64,000 nt of DNA from Hyphococcus sp. (GTDB lineage Bacteria > Pseudomonadota > Alphaproteobacteria > Caulobacterales > Parvularculaceae), in the NCBI GenBank assembly GCA_028289605.1, contig JANQON010000003.1, positions 62,001 to 126,000 of the forward strand, given 5' to 3'. Below the pieces are notes generated by a model. That model ran no database searches. It had not been told where the DNA came from and was given only the letters and a program-made list of their open reading frames with translations. This document shows, in pieces, positions 25,834 to 35,791 of this stretch (its first letter is position 1; each line of letters opens with the position of its first letter). A program made the position numbers and the translations under genes.

Positions 25834-26823
25834 AAACGCGTTTTGCGGCGCCTTGCCCAAGGCGTTAAGCGCGCGCTCGGCGTATCGCCGCCCGCAGGCG
25901 ATTGTGTCCGCGATGGCGTCGTCGCGCTCCATGTAGGTCAGCGCCTGTTCCAGATCGCCGTCGTCGCGCCGGTTTTCGGCAATTACGCGGCGCCAGAAGG
26001 ATTTTTCGTCCGGCTTGGCGCGCGCCACAGCGTAGACAACGGGCAGGGTCATCTTGCCTTCGCGGAAGTCGTCGCCGACAGCCTTGCCCAGACTGTCTTC
26101 GAAACCGGCGTAGTCGAGTGCATCGTCAATCAGCTGATATGCGACGCCGAAGAAGCGACCGTAATCGCGCAGCGCGGCAACCTGGTCTTCGTCGGCGCCG
26201 GCGATGATAGCGCCGGCGTGGGAGGCGCCTGCGAACAGCGCTGCGGTCTTGGCCTCGATCACGCTGATATAGGTCTCGAAGTCCGTATCGAGATTATTCT
26301 GGGTTGTCAGCTGCAGGACTTCGCCTTCAGCGATGACGCCGGACGCGCGCGACAACACCTGCAGCACCCTGAGATCGCCCGCCGCCACCATGAGTTCGAA
26401 TGCGCGCGAAAAGATAAAGTCCCCGACAAGGACGCTTTCTTTGTTGCCCCAGATGATATTCGCCGTTTGGGCGCCGCGGCGCAGCGCCGATCCGTCGACC
26501 ACGTCGTCATGTAAAAGCGTTGCGCCGTGAATGAGTTCCACGGCGGCGGCGAGTTTCACGTGATGATCGCCGTCATAGCCGAAAAGCCGGGCCGCTGCGA
26601 GGGTCAGCATGGGGCGGATGCGCTTGCCCCCGGCGTTGACGAGATGGCCGGCGAGGTCCGGTATCAGCGCGACCGATGAGTCCATCCGTTCAAGGATTTG
26701 TTCATTGACCGCGGTCAGATCGTTCGCCACCAGCGCGCGCAACGCAAGAACGGCGTCGGTAAAGGTCAGCGTCGCCGGCGCTGCTGCAGTCTCTTGTGAT
26801 GACGTCGCCAGTCGAACGGACAA
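25783..26823 (-). CDS. Trans-polyprenyl diphosphate synthase (octaprenyl/decaprenyl type)
   Basis: 346 residues. First aspartate-rich motif LLHDDVVDGSALRRG and second QLIDDALDYAG, plus GGKRIRPMLTL near the N-terminus. It condenses IPP units to make the ubiquinone side chain; chain length cannot be read reliably from the sequence. Divergent from the S49 peptidase gene with a 158-bp gap. Confidence 0.93.
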   Translation of the reverse strand: MSVRLATSSQETAAAPATLTFTDAVLALRALVANDLTAVNEQILERMDSSVALIPDLAGHLVNAGGKRIRPMLTLAAARLFGYDGDHHVKLAAAVELIHGATLLHDDVVDGSALRRGAQTANIIWGNKESVLVGDFIFSRAFELMVAAGDLRVLQVLSRASGVIAEGEVLQLTTQNNLDTDFETYISVIEAKTAALFAGASHAGAIIAGADEDQVAALRDYGRFFGVAYQLIDDALDYAGFEDSLGKAVGDDFREGKMTLPVVYAVARAKPDEKSFWRRVIAENRRDDGDLEQALTYMERDDAIADTIACGRRYAERALNALGKAPQNAFSAALADLVATSLARAS

Positions 26824-26981
26824 GGCGGGCTCCTGAATGCAATCGAATCAATTTCCGCAAGACAGTGGGGGCTCGCCCCTTTCCGGTCAAGCGGTCCTCA
26901 TAGCGCGCGGCAGCGGCGTTTTGGCGCTTTTTCCGGCCGCAGCAATTGCGCTTTTGGGTTTGCGCGCCTATCTGCCCCAAA

Positions 26982-27848
26982 ATGTCGGAAAACCAGAACA
27001 TTATTGCAAAAACCCTTTCGGCGATTCCATTTGTCGGTCCGTCTGATCCTCTCGTAACCGTGATCGAATTGCAGGGCGCGATCGGCGCCGTCAGTCCCGG
27101 ACAAAAGGGATTAACCCTGCAACGGGTTGAGAAGGCGATAGAAGAGGCCTTCAAGCCTGGTAAGCTCGCCGCCGTGGCGCTGGCGATCAATTCTCCGGGC
27201 GGCTCTCCGGTGCAGTCGCGTCTCATCCACAACGCCATTCGCGCCAAGGCGGAAGAAAAGAAGGTGCCGGTTCTCGCTTTTGTCGAAGATGTGGGCGCCT
27301 CGGGCGGCTACATTCTCGCGCTGGCGGGCGATGAGATTTACGCCGATGAAAGCTCGATTGTCGGCTCCATCGGGGTCATCGCCGGCGGTTTCGGGTTTGT
27401 CGGGGCGATCGAAAAGCTCGGCGTTGAGCGTCGCGTGCACACGGCGGGCGACAGCAAATCGACGCTGGATCCCTTCAAGGCGGAAGATCCGGAAGAGGTC
27501 GCCAGGCTGCAGGCCATTCTCGACGACCTGCACGAACAATTCATCGCGCTGGTGCGCGCGCGCCGGCCCGGCAAGCTGGGAGAGGATCCGGCGATCTTTT
27601 CCGGCGAATTCTGGACCGCGCGCCGCGCCGTTGATCTGGGGCTCGTCGACGGAACCGCTCAGCTCGGCGATTTACTGAAGTCTCGGTTCGGGAAAAAAGT
27701 TAAGATCAAGCGCGTTTCGCCGGAAAAGGGCTCGCTGATCAGAAAACTGCTTTCCGGAGGGGCGGCGGCGCCCGTCGGGCTTTTCGACGCCGATGCGGTG
27801 CTAGACGCCGCGGAGCGCCGAGCCTTGTGGGCGCGTTACGGGCGGTGA
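26982..27848 (+). CDS. S49-family serine peptidase (SppA/SohB-like)
   Basis: 288 residues from the ATG at 26982; a TTG 36 nt upstream is possible but poorer. ClpP-like fold with oxyanion NSPGGSPVQSRLIHNAI, catalytic Ser in GASGGYILA and catalytic Lys in AGDSKSTLDPF (the single-domain type). No signal or clear membrane helix at the N-terminus, so probably cytoplasmic or membrane-associated. Role in degrading signal peptides or envelope proteins is inferred from the family. Confidence 0.9.
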   Translation: MSENQNIIAKTLSAIPFVGPSDPLVTVIELQGAIGAVSPGQKGLTLQRVEKAIEEAFKPGKLAAVALAINSPGGSPVQSRLIHNAIRAKAEEKKVPVLAFVEDVGASGGYILALAGDEIYADESSIVGSIGVIAGGFGFVGAIEKLGVERRVHTAGDSKSTLDPFKAEDPEEVARLQAILDDLHEQFIALVRARRPGKLGEDPAIFSGEFWTARRAVDLGLVDGTAQLGDLLKSRFGKKVKIKRVSPEKGSLIRKLLSGGAAAPVGLFDADAVLDAAERRALWARYGR

Positions 27849-27903
27849 TTCCGCGTTTGTCTCCCGGCCCGGCAAGCGCTAAACTATCGGCCAGGAGAAG
27901 CTT

Positions 27904-28098
27904 ATGGGCGGCGTATTAACCTTAGCGGCGACAGTGGCGGCGGCGGCCGGCGCCGTAGCGGCTTACCGTTTCATCGACAGTCGTCGCAAAGACATCGCTG
28001 ATTTTCTCAGCAGCGCCGCGCGATCGGACGCCGACGACGTCAAGATTGTCGACTACGAACGCGATCCGGAAACCGGCGTCTACCGACCGCGCGACTGA
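27904..28098 (+). CDS. Small membrane-anchored protein
   Basis: 64 residues; AGGAG lies 7 nt before the ATG. Residues ~3-22 form one Ala/Val-rich membrane helix (VAAAAGAVAAYRFI), followed by a charged cytoplasmic tail (SRRKDIADFLSS...DYERDPETGVYRPRD). No family recognised. It follows the S49 peptidase gene by 55 nt and may share its transcript. Confidence 0.7.
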   Translation: MGGVLTLAATVAAAAGAVAAYRFIDSRRKDIADFLSSAARSDADDVKIVDYERDPETGVYRPRD

Positions 28099-28104
28099 TT
28101 GCGG

Positions 28105-28515
28105 CTAGCCTTCCCTTAAAAACGTCAACGCAACGCGTCGTCGGTGACCCCGCGCGCGGTGTTCGATCAGGTAGATGCCCTGCCATGTGCCGAGCATCAG
28201 CGCGCCGTCGGCGACGGGCGCGGCGATCGATATGTCAGTCAGCGCCGCCTTGATATGGGCCGGCATGTCGTCGGGCCCTTCGGCGACATGGCGATACGGC
28301 GCGTCCTCGGGCGCCAGGCGCGCCAGATGGTCGACAAGGTCGGCGCCGACATCCGGGTCCGCGTTTTCCTGAATCACGAGAGAGCAGGACGTGTGCTGCA
28401 CGAATAGGTTGAGAATCCCATTTTGCGCGCTAATTTCAGACAGATAGCGTTGCGCCTCGTCTGTAATCGGATACAGTCCGGGGCCGTCGGTTTTGACGGT
28501 AAAGGTCTTGGGCAC
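28105..28515 (-). CDS. YjbQ/UPF0047 family protein
   Basis: 136 residues from a GTG at 28515 with AAGGAG 10 nt upstream, matching the usual ~140-residue family length; longer in-frame starts (28548, 28608) would abut the divergent exonuclease gene. Family blocks: NLFVQHTSCSLVIQENADPDV, EGPDDMPAHIKAAL, LGTWQGIYLIEHR. E. coli YjbQ shows weak thiamine-phosphate synthase activity; the physiological role is uncertain. Confidence 0.9.
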   Translation of the reverse strand: MPKTFTVKTDGPGLYPITDEAQRYLSEISAQNGILNLFVQHTSCSLVIQENADPDVGADLVDHLARLAPEDAPYRHVAEGPDDMPAHIKAALTDISIAAPVADGALMLGTWQGIYLIEHRARGHRRRVALTFLREG

Positions 28516-28607
28516 GGGCGGAAAACTCCTTAAACGCGATGGTCGCATCTTATACGCTTCGCCGTTGCGTTCGATGGGTTCCGCAGCCATGGGAAAACTG
28601 ACAGACA

Positions 28608-29105
28608 TTGTCGCGCATTGTTTTCATCGATCTTGAAGCGTCAGGTCTGGGGCCGACATCCTGGCCCATCGAGGTTGCGTGGTGCTTTCTGCAAGGAGGC
28701 GTTGAGGCGCATTTCATAAAGCCTGAGAAGGACTGGCCCGCGGAGGCCTGGGACCCCGCTGCAGAAGATCTGCATGGCATCTCAAGAAAAGAGCTCGAAC
28801 GAAAGGGAAGCGCCGCTCCCGACGTGTGCAATCGCATTAACGAAACCTTGCGCGGCCGAGCGGTTTACTCCGACGCGCCTGACTGGGACGGCTTCTGGCT
28901 GTACCGGTTGTTCAGCGCCGCCAAGATCCGCCAGCAATTCGCTTTGCATGATTTCGCCGAGCTCTTCGCCGCAGCCTCGCCCGAAGCGTTCGCCGCAGCC
29001 AAGGCGTCCGCCGATCAGACAGCGCCGCACCGCCATCGCGCCAAAGAAGACGTTTTGCATATGCGCGCGCTTTTCGAACTGGCGGGCGCTGCTCGCGACG
29101 ATTGA
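28608..29105 (+). CDS. DEDD-type 3'-5' exonuclease-like protein
   Basis: 165 residues from a TTG at 28608. Exo I motif VFIDLEASGLGPTSWPIEVAW gives the first two acidic ligands (D8, E10). Exo II is around YSDAPDWDGFWL and Exo III near the end (HRHRAKEDVLHMRALFEL). RNase T/epsilon-like ribonuclease fold; substrate not deducible. Divergent from yjbQ, and 31 nt upstream of a hydrolase gene in the same direction. Confidence 0.8.
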   Translation: MSRIVFIDLEASGLGPTSWPIEVAWCFLQGGVEAHFIKPEKDWPAEAWDPAAEDLHGISRKELERKGSAAPDVCNRINETLRGRAVYSDAPDWDGFWLYRLFSAAKIRQQFALHDFAELFAAASPEAFAAAKASADQTAPHRHRAKEDVLHMRALFELAGAARDD

Positions 29106-29136
29106 TTTGCACCGGCGGTTGGCTGCATCTGCAGCC

Positions 29137-30021
29137 ATGGACAGTTCCCGGACCGCTCTTGAACGCTTCACCCATGAAACGCCGGAAGGCGTCATCGCCG
29201 GCTGGCGCGCGCCGCGCCCCGATGCGCCGCGGCTGTTGTTCTGCCACGCGACGGGATTTTGCGCCTCCGCCTACAAACAGATGCTGACGGCGGCGGCGGA
29301 AACCTTTGACGTCACCGCCGTCGATCTGCGCGGGCATGGCCGAACCACGTTGCCGGCTGATCCTGCGCGTTTGCGCAGCTGGACCATATACGCGCGCGAC
29401 GTCGCGGATTTTCTCGATGCGCACGAAGGGCGCAACTGGACGCTGGCGGGCCATTCCATGGGGGCGGTCGTCTGTGCTCTTTCCGCCAGGGGCCGTACGG
29501 ACATCGCCGCGCTGCGATTGATCGAACCGGTTTCAATGCCGCCCATCGTCCGGTACCTGGCGATAACGCCGTTGTGGCGGCGCGGCGCCATGCGCCATCC
29601 GCCGGCGAGCCTGGCGGTCAAACGAAGAGCGGACTGGTCGGATCGTGCGGCGATGATCGAGACCTATTCACGCAAACGGCTGTTTTCGCAGTTCGCGCCG
29701 GGAGCCATCGCGGACTATCTCGAAGACGGCGTTCGCGAAAAGGACGGCGGCGTGACGCTTTCCTGCGCGCCCGCATGGGAGGCGGCGACATTTACCGCGC
29801 AGGCCAACGATTTCTGGGGCGCGGTGCGCCGCGCGCCCGCGCCGATGGCGGTGCTTGCGGCGCGCGACGGGTCCTCGACGGTGTTTCCCGGCGCCGGCGG
29901 CCGTTTCCGGCGATCGGGCGCCGCGTTTGAACGCATTGAGGGCGTCACGCACCTCGCGCCGATGGAGCGGCCGGACCTGGCTGCGGCGTTTTTGCGTCAC
30001 GATGCGCAAAAAGGCGTCTGA
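29137..30021 (+). CDS. Alpha/beta hydrolase
   Basis: 294 residues from the ATG at 29137. Nucleophile elbow AGHSMGAVV, oxyanion region FCHATGFCASAYKQ, core strand AVDLRGHGRTTLP, and C-terminal acid and histidine in AARDGSSTVF and GVTHLAPMERP. Esterase or epoxide-hydrolase-like; substrate unknown. Longer in-frame N-termini would overlap the exonuclease gene and are not hydrolase-like. Confidence 0.87.
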   Translation: MDSSRTALERFTHETPEGVIAGWRAPRPDAPRLLFCHATGFCASAYKQMLTAAAETFDVTAVDLRGHGRTTLPADPARLRSWTIYARDVADFLDAHEGRNWTLAGHSMGAVVCALSARGRTDIAALRLIEPVSMPPIVRYLAITPLWRRGAMRHPPASLAVKRRADWSDRAAMIETYSRKRLFSQFAPGAIADYLEDGVREKDGGVTLSCAPAWEAATFTAQANDFWGAVRRAPAPMAVLAARDGSSTVFPGAGGRFRRSGAAFERIEGVTHLAPMERPDLAAAFLRHDAQKGV

Positions 30022-30165
30022 TTCGCGCCCTATCGGCGTGCGGTCTTTGACGGCGGTCGGGTTTTTGCTATGGAGCCGGCCTTGCATTCGCTGTTGCGCG
30101 GTTGCGCCGAAACGCTTGACCGCCGCGCCGCGCCAGCTTCAACGCCCGCCAGGAGACCATTCGCC

Positions 30166-30957
30166 ATGAGTGAAACCGCCGCCAGCCCGCAATTGTCGGG
30201 TCAAATGTTCCTTTTCGAGAAACCCGAGCTGATCAATAAGGAACAGCATGGCGATCTCGGCGTGAGCCAGCCGGAAAAACGTTTCGGCTTTTGCGCCAGC
30301 GCGCGCGCGATCCCGCTTACGGTCTCTGAAATTCCCGCGGCGATGAAGGACTATCCGATTGTCTTCGCCTCTCAGGACCAGATGATCCCGCTGGCGATCA
30401 CCGGGCTGATCGACGACGTTAATCTCTTTGTCGACGAAAAGGGCGACTGGGAAGCGAACCGCTACGTTCCCGGTTATTTGCGGCGCTATCCGTTCGGCGT
30501 CGCCAGCGAGACCGGCGGCGACCGCATCGCAATCGTTCTCGATGTCGCCTATTCAGGCCTCCAAAAAGGCGGCGACATGCCGCTTTTTAATAATGGCGAG
30601 CCGTCAGACATGACAAAACAGGCGATCGACTTCTGCAAAAACTACGAAGAAGATCGTCACCGTACGAATGCTTTCGCCGAACAAATGAAGACGCTCGACA
30701 TCGTGAAGGGCCAGTCGGCGCAATTCACGCCGGTCGGCGAGTCCGAACCGCGCACCTTTGCGGAGTATCTGAGCATTGAGGAAGCCGCGTTGAAAGACCT
30801 GCCCGGCGACAAACTGATCGAACTGCGCGACAATGGCAGTCTGCCGATCCTCTATGCGATGGTGATGTCGATGGCGAATTGGCGGAACCTGCTTCAGCGC
30901 CGGGCGACGCGGTTCAGCCTTACCGACCAGGACATCTTGAGGCCCGCGGTCAACTGA
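30166..30957 (+). CDS. SapC family protein
   Basis: 263 residues from the ATG at 30166 (AGGAG 10 nt upstream). SapC-family blocks: FGFCASARAIPLTVSEIPAAM, YPIVFASQ, GLIDDVNLFVDEKGDWEANRYVPGYLRRYPF, and a C-terminal NWRNLLQRR. First described near surface-array genes of Campylobacter; in proteobacteria the role is not established. No signal peptide. Confidence 0.88.
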   Translation: MSETAASPQLSGQMFLFEKPELINKEQHGDLGVSQPEKRFGFCASARAIPLTVSEIPAAMKDYPIVFASQDQMIPLAITGLIDDVNLFVDEKGDWEANRYVPGYLRRYPFGVASETGGDRIAIVLDVAYSGLQKGGDMPLFNNGEPSDMTKQAIDFCKNYEEDRHRTNAFAEQMKTLDIVKGQSAQFTPVGESEPRTFAEYLSIEEAALKDLPGDKLIELRDNGSLPILYAMVMSMANWRNLLQRRATRFSLTDQDILRPAVN

Positions 30958-31049
30958 CGGCCGCTCGCGGCGGCTCACAATCGGGCGAGGCGCCCCGGCA
31001 ACGGCGTTATAGTAATTGGTCGGCAAGCGCCGTCGGGTTAGGTAACGCC

Positions 31050-33164
31050 ATGATGTTTCGTAGGATTTGCATAGTTTTGCTGGCGGCGCTCAGCGCGGTC
31101 GCTGCGGCGCGCGCTGAGCCGCTGGCCGAAGCGCGCACGGAGTATGTCGACGCGGCGCTTTACGCCGAACGCGCCGGGCTGGCGCCGGGCGAAACCACAT
31201 GGTTCGCCTTGCGCCAGAATGTGCGCGACGGCTGGCACGTCTTCTGGGTCAATCCCGGCGACGCCGGCCTGCCGCTCGAACTGGCGTGGTCGCTTCCCGA
31301 CGATTTCGAGATTGGCGACATCGACCATCCCGCGCCCCATTATATTCCGGTCGGCCCGCTTGCCAGCTACGCCCATGAGGGTGCGCCCGTTTTTCTGATC
31401 CCGGTTACCGCGCCGGCGGATGCGCCGGTCGGCGACACGGTGAACATCGAAGTGGATGCGTCATGGCAGGCTTGCGAGGACATATGCGTTCCTGAAGACG
31501 CCAGCTTTCGTTTCACACTCCCCATTCTGGATCCGGATAATGCGCCTGCGGATGAAAACGGCCCGTTGTTCGCCGACGCCAGAGCGGCGCAACCCGAACT
31601 GTCCGATGCGGCGGCGCGCTTTCGGCGCGCGGGCGACGCCTTTGAACTCGTGATTGACGACTGGACCGGCGCAGCGCCCAAAGACGCCTTTTTCTTTGTC
31701 GAAGAACAGGGCCTGACCACGCCGGCGGCGGCGCAAACCGCGCGGATTGAAAACGGCGCCCTTGTTGTCTCAATGCAGCCCGGGTGGATAGACGGTCCGT
31801 CGACCAACAGCGTGCCCGGCGTCTTGTCGTTCAAGGCGGATGAATCCGAAACCGCGCTGACGATCGAGGCGGCGGCGAGCGTCGGCGCCGCACCAGCGGC
31901 CGCGGCGCCGTCCGCCCGCAATCTGCCGGCGCTGCTCGCGCTTGCTTTTTTCGGCGGGCTCATCCTCAACGCCATGCCCTGCGTCTTCCCGATCCTTTTT
32001 GTTAAGGCGGCGACCTTGATGCAGGCGGCGAGCCACGAACCGCATATCGCCCGGCGCCACGGCGCGCTCTACGGCGTCGGTGTCGTGGCGTCCTTCCTGG
32101 CGATCGGCGTCGTTCTTGCGGCGCTTCGCGCCGGCGGGGAGCAGCTTGGCTGGGGTTTTCATTTACAGTCGCCGCTGATCGTGGGGCTGTCGGCCTACGT
32201 TCTGTTTGCGGTCGGTCTTAATCTTGCCGGCGTGTTTTCCGTTGGCGAGGGGCTCGCCGGCGTCGGCGACGCTGCAACCCGCCAGGGCGGCGATCTCGGC
32301 GCGTTTTTCACCGGCGTTCTCGCTGTCGCCGTCGCGGCGCCGTGTATCGGCCCGCTGCTCACGGCGCCGATGGGGGCGGCGCTTACGCTTCCCGTCGGCT
32401 TCAGCATACTGATTTTCTTAATGATGGCGCTCGGGTTGGCCGCGCCGTTCGTCGCGGTCGCATTCTGGCCCCGGCTCGGCCGCGTGCTGCCGAAACCGGG
32501 CCCATGGATGGCGGTTTTCAAACAGGCCCTGTCCTTCCCCGTGTTCGCCGCCGGCGCTTATTTTCTCTGGGTGTTCGCCCGCCAGACCGGTGACGGCGCC
32601 CTGGCGGGCGCGCTTGCGGGGCTGGTGCTCCTGGCGCTCGCGGCCTGGCTCTTTGAGCACAGCAAGGGCGAGGGCGCGCGCGCGCTTGTCGTGCGCGCAG
32701 CATCGGCGCTGGCGCTGGCGATCGCTGTCGCCCCGCTGTTGTCGGCGCGGCCGGCTGAGGCTGGCGGCATCGAACGATACGGGGCGTTGGCCGTGGAAGC
32801 TTTCGATGAGACGGCGATCGCCGATTATCGCGCCGAAGGCCGCCCGGTGTTTGCGATATTCACCGCCGCCTGGTGCGTCACCTGTCAGGCCGATAAGCTG
32901 ACGGTGTTTTCCAGCGAAGAACTTCGCGACGCGATCGAGGCGCGGAATGGCGTCGTCATGGTCGCCGATTGGACGCTGAGGGACGCCGAGATCACGGCGG
33001 CCCTGGCGCAATTGGGCGCTGTCGGCGTGCCGTTCTATGCTTACTACGGGGCGGACGGCGTCACGGCGCCGATGGCGCCGCCGATCTCAAAGCGCGCTGT
33101 TCTTGAGAAATTCACGGCTGAGCAGGGACGAGACTTAATGGCGGCTGAGGGTCGCGATCGCTGA
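31050..33164 (+). CDS. dsbD: Thiol:disulfide interchange protein DsbD-like
   Basis: 704 residues: signal peptide (residues 1-23), an N-terminal periplasmic DsbD-alpha-like domain with a cysteine pair in CEDIC (~residue 141), an eight-helix membrane domain with redox cysteines in NAMPCVFPI and AAPCIGP, and a C-terminal thioredoxin-like domain with CVTC (~residue 608). It relays electrons from cytoplasmic thioredoxin to periplasmic thiol proteins. Some ScsB-type variants have the same layout. ATG at 31050. Confidence 0.88.
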   Translation: MMFRRICIVLLAALSAVAAARAEPLAEARTEYVDAALYAERAGLAPGETTWFALRQNVRDGWHVFWVNPGDAGLPLELAWSLPDDFEIGDIDHPAPHYIPVGPLASYAHEGAPVFLIPVTAPADAPVGDTVNIEVDASWQACEDICVPEDASFRFTLPILDPDNAPADENGPLFADARAAQPELSDAAARFRRAGDAFELVIDDWTGAAPKDAFFFVEEQGLTTPAAAQTARIENGALVVSMQPGWIDGPSTNSVPGVLSFKADESETALTIEAAASVGAAPAAAAPSARNLPALLALAFFGGLILNAMPCVFPILFVKAATLMQAASHEPHIARRHGALYGVGVVASFLAIGVVLAALRAGGEQLGWGFHLQSPLIVGLSAYVLFAVGLNLAGVFSVGEGLAGVGDAATRQGGDLGAFFTGVLAVAVAAPCIGPLLTAPMGAALTLPVGFSILIFLMMALGLAAPFVAVAFWPRLGRVLPKPGPWMAVFKQALSFPVFAAGAYFLWVFARQTGDGALAGALAGLVLLALAAWLFEHSKGEGARALVVRAASALALAIAVAPLLSARPAEAGGIERYGALAVEAFDETAIADYRAEGRPVFAIFTAAWCVTCQADKLTVFSSEELRDAIEARNGVVMVADWTLRDAEITAALAQLGAVGVPFYAYYGADGVTAPMAPPISKRAVLEKFTAEQGRDLMAAEGRDR

Positions 33165-33296
33165 CGGCGCCGCGTTTTGCGCGGCCAGCAGTTCCGCATC
33201 CGTGGCCTTGGCCGCAAATATCACGCTGACGGCGGCGATGGCGGCGAGGCTGGTCAAAATTCGGGAAAGCGCCGCAGCGCCGGACTTCTTGGACAT
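33135..33296 (-). CDS. Possible small membrane/exported peptide
   Basis: 53-codon ORF from an ATG at 33296: basic start (MSKKSGAAALSRILT), a hydrophobic helix (SLAAIAAVSVIFAAKA) and a short polar tail. It looks like a signal anchor. No ribosome site is evident and its last 30 nt lie antisense to the dsbD end, so it may not be expressed. Confidence 0.3.
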   Translation of the reverse strand: MSKKSGAAALSRILTSLAAIAAVSVIFAAKATDAELLAAQNAAPSAIATLSRH

Positions 33297-33387
33297 GTCG
33301 GAAGCGTTTAACAGACCGACGTTAATGCGCGTTGAGGAAGACGGGTAAAATCCCTATCAAGTCATCACTGACAATGAGGGGCAGGCG

Positions 33388-35049
33388 ATGACCGACCTGA
33401 CGAACCGAGTTGAGTGGCGGACGCTTCGAGAAAATGCTGCGGCGCTGGAGACGTCATCCCTTCGCAGATTGTTTGAGGACGATCCGCAACGATTCGACCG
33501 TTTCTCCATCGCCGCCGCCGGTTTGTTTCTCGACTACTCCAAAAACAAGATCTCGGCGGAAACGCTTGCAAACCTGATCGCGCTGGCCCGCGCAACGGGG
33601 CTTGAAGAGCGCCGCAACGCCATGTTCCGCGGCGACGCGATCAACGAAACCGAAAAGCGCGCCGTGCTTCACGTGGCCTTGAGAGCCGGCGGCGAGACCG
33701 ACTACGCCGCCGAAGGCGAGCCTGTGTCAGACGACGTCGCCGCCGCGCTGTCCCGGATGAAATCCTTCGCCGGCGCCGTTCATGGCGGGGCTCATGTCGG
33801 GCGGACCGGCAAGGCGCTGACGACGGTGGTCAATATCGGCATCGGCGGGTCCGATCTCGGCCCGCTGATGGCGGTCGAGGCGCTGCGGCCCTTCTGGATA
33901 GAAGGCCGGCGCGCGCATTTCGTGTCCAATGTCGACGGCGCCCATCTTTCCGACACGCTGGCGGCGTGCGATCCGGAGACGACGCTTTTCATTATCGCGT
34001 CCAAAACCTTCACCACCCAGGAAACGCTGACCAACGCTTATTCGGCGCGGGATTGGTTTTTAGCCAATGGCGGCGCTGAGGCCGATATCGCGAAACACTT
34101 CGTCGCCCTGTCCACCAACGCCGAAGGGGTCAAATCCTTCGGCATCGACGAGGCCAACATGTTCCGGTTCTGGGACTGGGTCGGCGGGCGATACTCGCTG
34201 TGGTCGTCCATCGGCCTCTCCATCGCGCTGCAAGTCGGATTCGACAACTTCGAGAAACTCCTTCGCGGCGCGCGTCTGATGGACGAACACTTCCTCGAGG
34301 CGCCCCTGGAAGCGAATATGCCGGCGCTGCTCGCGCTGGTCGGCGTGTGGAACCGCAACTTCCAGGGCGTCGCCGCCCACGCCGTCCTGCCCTATGACCA
34401 GCGTCTCCATCGCTTGCCCGCCTATCTGCAGCAAGCGGATATGGAATCGAACGGCAAGCGCGTCGCCTTAACCGGCGCCGCCGTCGCGCATGAAACGGGC
34501 CCTGTCATTTTTGGAGAACCCGGCACCAACGGCCAGCATGCGTTTTATCAACTCCTTCATCAGGGAACAGACATTATCTCTGCCGACTTCATTGCTGCGG
34601 CGAACGGCGCGCCGGAACTTGGCGATCATCACGAAAAACTGCTGGCGAACTTTCTCGCTCAGCCCGAAGCGCTGATGCGCGGCAAGACCGACGGCGAAGT
34701 TCGCAAAGAGCTGCAGGACACGGGGCTGGACGCCGCCGAGATTGATCGCCTGGCGCCGCATAAGGTGTTTCCGGGCGACCGGCCGACCAACTCGATTTTG
34801 ATGGACCGCCTGACGCCGGAAACGCTCGGCGCGCTTATTGCGCTTTACGAGCACAAGATCTTTTGCCAGGGCGCCGTTTGGGGCGTTAATTCTTTTGACC
34901 AGTGGGGCGTTGAACTTGGCAAAGCGCTGGCGAAAACAATTCTGCCGGAAATCGCTCGCCGCGGCGAAATCAAACCCGCAGCCAGCGCTCATGATCCGTC
35001 TACAAACGGATTGATCGACCGCATCAATAAGATGCGCGCGGACATATAA
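33388..35049 (+). CDS. pgi: Glucose-6-phosphate isomerase
   Basis: 553 residues, full length for the family; interconverts glucose-6-phosphate and fructose-6-phosphate. Signature regions: NIGIGGSDLGPLMAVEAL, VSNVDGAHLSDTLAACDPETTLFIIASKTFTTQET, VGGRYSLWSSIGL, GEPGTNGQHAFYQLLHQGT and the C-terminal NSFDQWGVELGKALA. Monocistronic by spacing. Confidence 0.97.
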   Translation: MTDLTNRVEWRTLRENAAALETSSLRRLFEDDPQRFDRFSIAAAGLFLDYSKNKISAETLANLIALARATGLEERRNAMFRGDAINETEKRAVLHVALRAGGETDYAAEGEPVSDDVAAALSRMKSFAGAVHGGAHVGRTGKALTTVVNIGIGGSDLGPLMAVEALRPFWIEGRRAHFVSNVDGAHLSDTLAACDPETTLFIIASKTFTTQETLTNAYSARDWFLANGGAEADIAKHFVALSTNAEGVKSFGIDEANMFRFWDWVGGRYSLWSSIGLSIALQVGFDNFEKLLRGARLMDEHFLEAPLEANMPALLALVGVWNRNFQGVAAHAVLPYDQRLHRLPAYLQQADMESNGKRVALTGAAVAHETGPVIFGEPGTNGQHAFYQLLHQGTDIISADFIAAANGAPELGDHHEKLLANFLAQPEALMRGKTDGEVRKELQDTGLDAAEIDRLAPHKVFPGDRPTNSILMDRLTPETLGALIALYEHKIFCQGAVWGVNSFDQWGVELGKALAKTILPEIARRGEIKPAASAHDPSTNGLIDRINKMRADI

Positions 35050-35182
35050 AAGACATATCTTTTCGCGCTGTCATTTAACGGTTTATGCGCGCGCGCCGGC
35101 ATTGTAGGATGCGCGTTAGCGGATGCGGCCGGGTTTGGGCCGTCGTGGGAAGCAGCGCGCGGCCGCCGCGCAAGGAGACAGT

Positions 35183-35791
35183 GTGAAGGACGTGATCAAG
35201 ACGGCGGTTTCGGCCGTTCTGGCGCTTGGCGTTGCGGTGTTTTCAAGCGCGGCGGGCGCACAGGATGCTCCGACATACGCCAATATCCAGACTTCCAAGG
35301 GCAACATTGTCGTCGAATTGGCGAACGATCTGGCGCCGGCGAGCGTCGCTAATTTCATGGAATACGCCGAGGCGGGCCATTATGACCGAATGATCTTCCA
35401 CCGCGTCGTTGAGGGATATGTCATACAAGGCGGCGGGTACTCACAATATTTCAACGAACGCGCCGTGCGCGATCCCATCGCCTATGAGGGCGACAACGGC
35501 CTGAAGAACGAGCGCGGGACCATCGCCATGGCCCGCGGCGATGATGAGAACTCCGCCCAGGCGCAATGGTATATCAACCTTAGGGATAACGCCGAGCTCG
35601 ATCACCGGGTCACCGATTTAGGACCCATTTACGGTTATGCGGTATTCGGGCGCGTGGTCGAAGGCATGGATATCGCCGACGCCATCGGGGCGGTGGAAAC
35701 CGGCGAGGCCGGCCCGTTCGACGCCGAGGTTCCGCTGGAGCCGGTGTTTATACTACGGATCGATCCTATTGATTGGAGCACGGAGGAATAA
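35183..35791 (+). CDS. Exported cyclophilin-type peptidyl-prolyl isomerase
   Basis: 202 residues from a GTG at 35183 with AAGGAG 5 nt upstream; this start gives a good signal peptide (cleavage after AGAQ). Cyclophilin core: TSKGNIVVELANDLAPASVANFMEYAEAG, catalytic Arg in IFHRVVEGYVIQGGGY, and an ARGDDENSAQAQWYINL block. It assists folding of periplasmic or outer-membrane proteins. The downstream pseudo-esterase gene overlaps its 3' end. Confidence 0.92.
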   Translation: MKDVIKTAVSAVLALGVAVFSSAAGAQDAPTYANIQTSKGNIVVELANDLAPASVANFMEYAEAGHYDRMIFHRVVEGYVIQGGGYSQYFNERAVRDPIAYEGDNGLKNERGTIAMARGDDENSAQAQWYINLRDNAELDHRVTDLGPIYGYAVFGRVVEGMDIADAIGAVETGEAGPFDAEVPLEPVFILRIDPIDWSTEE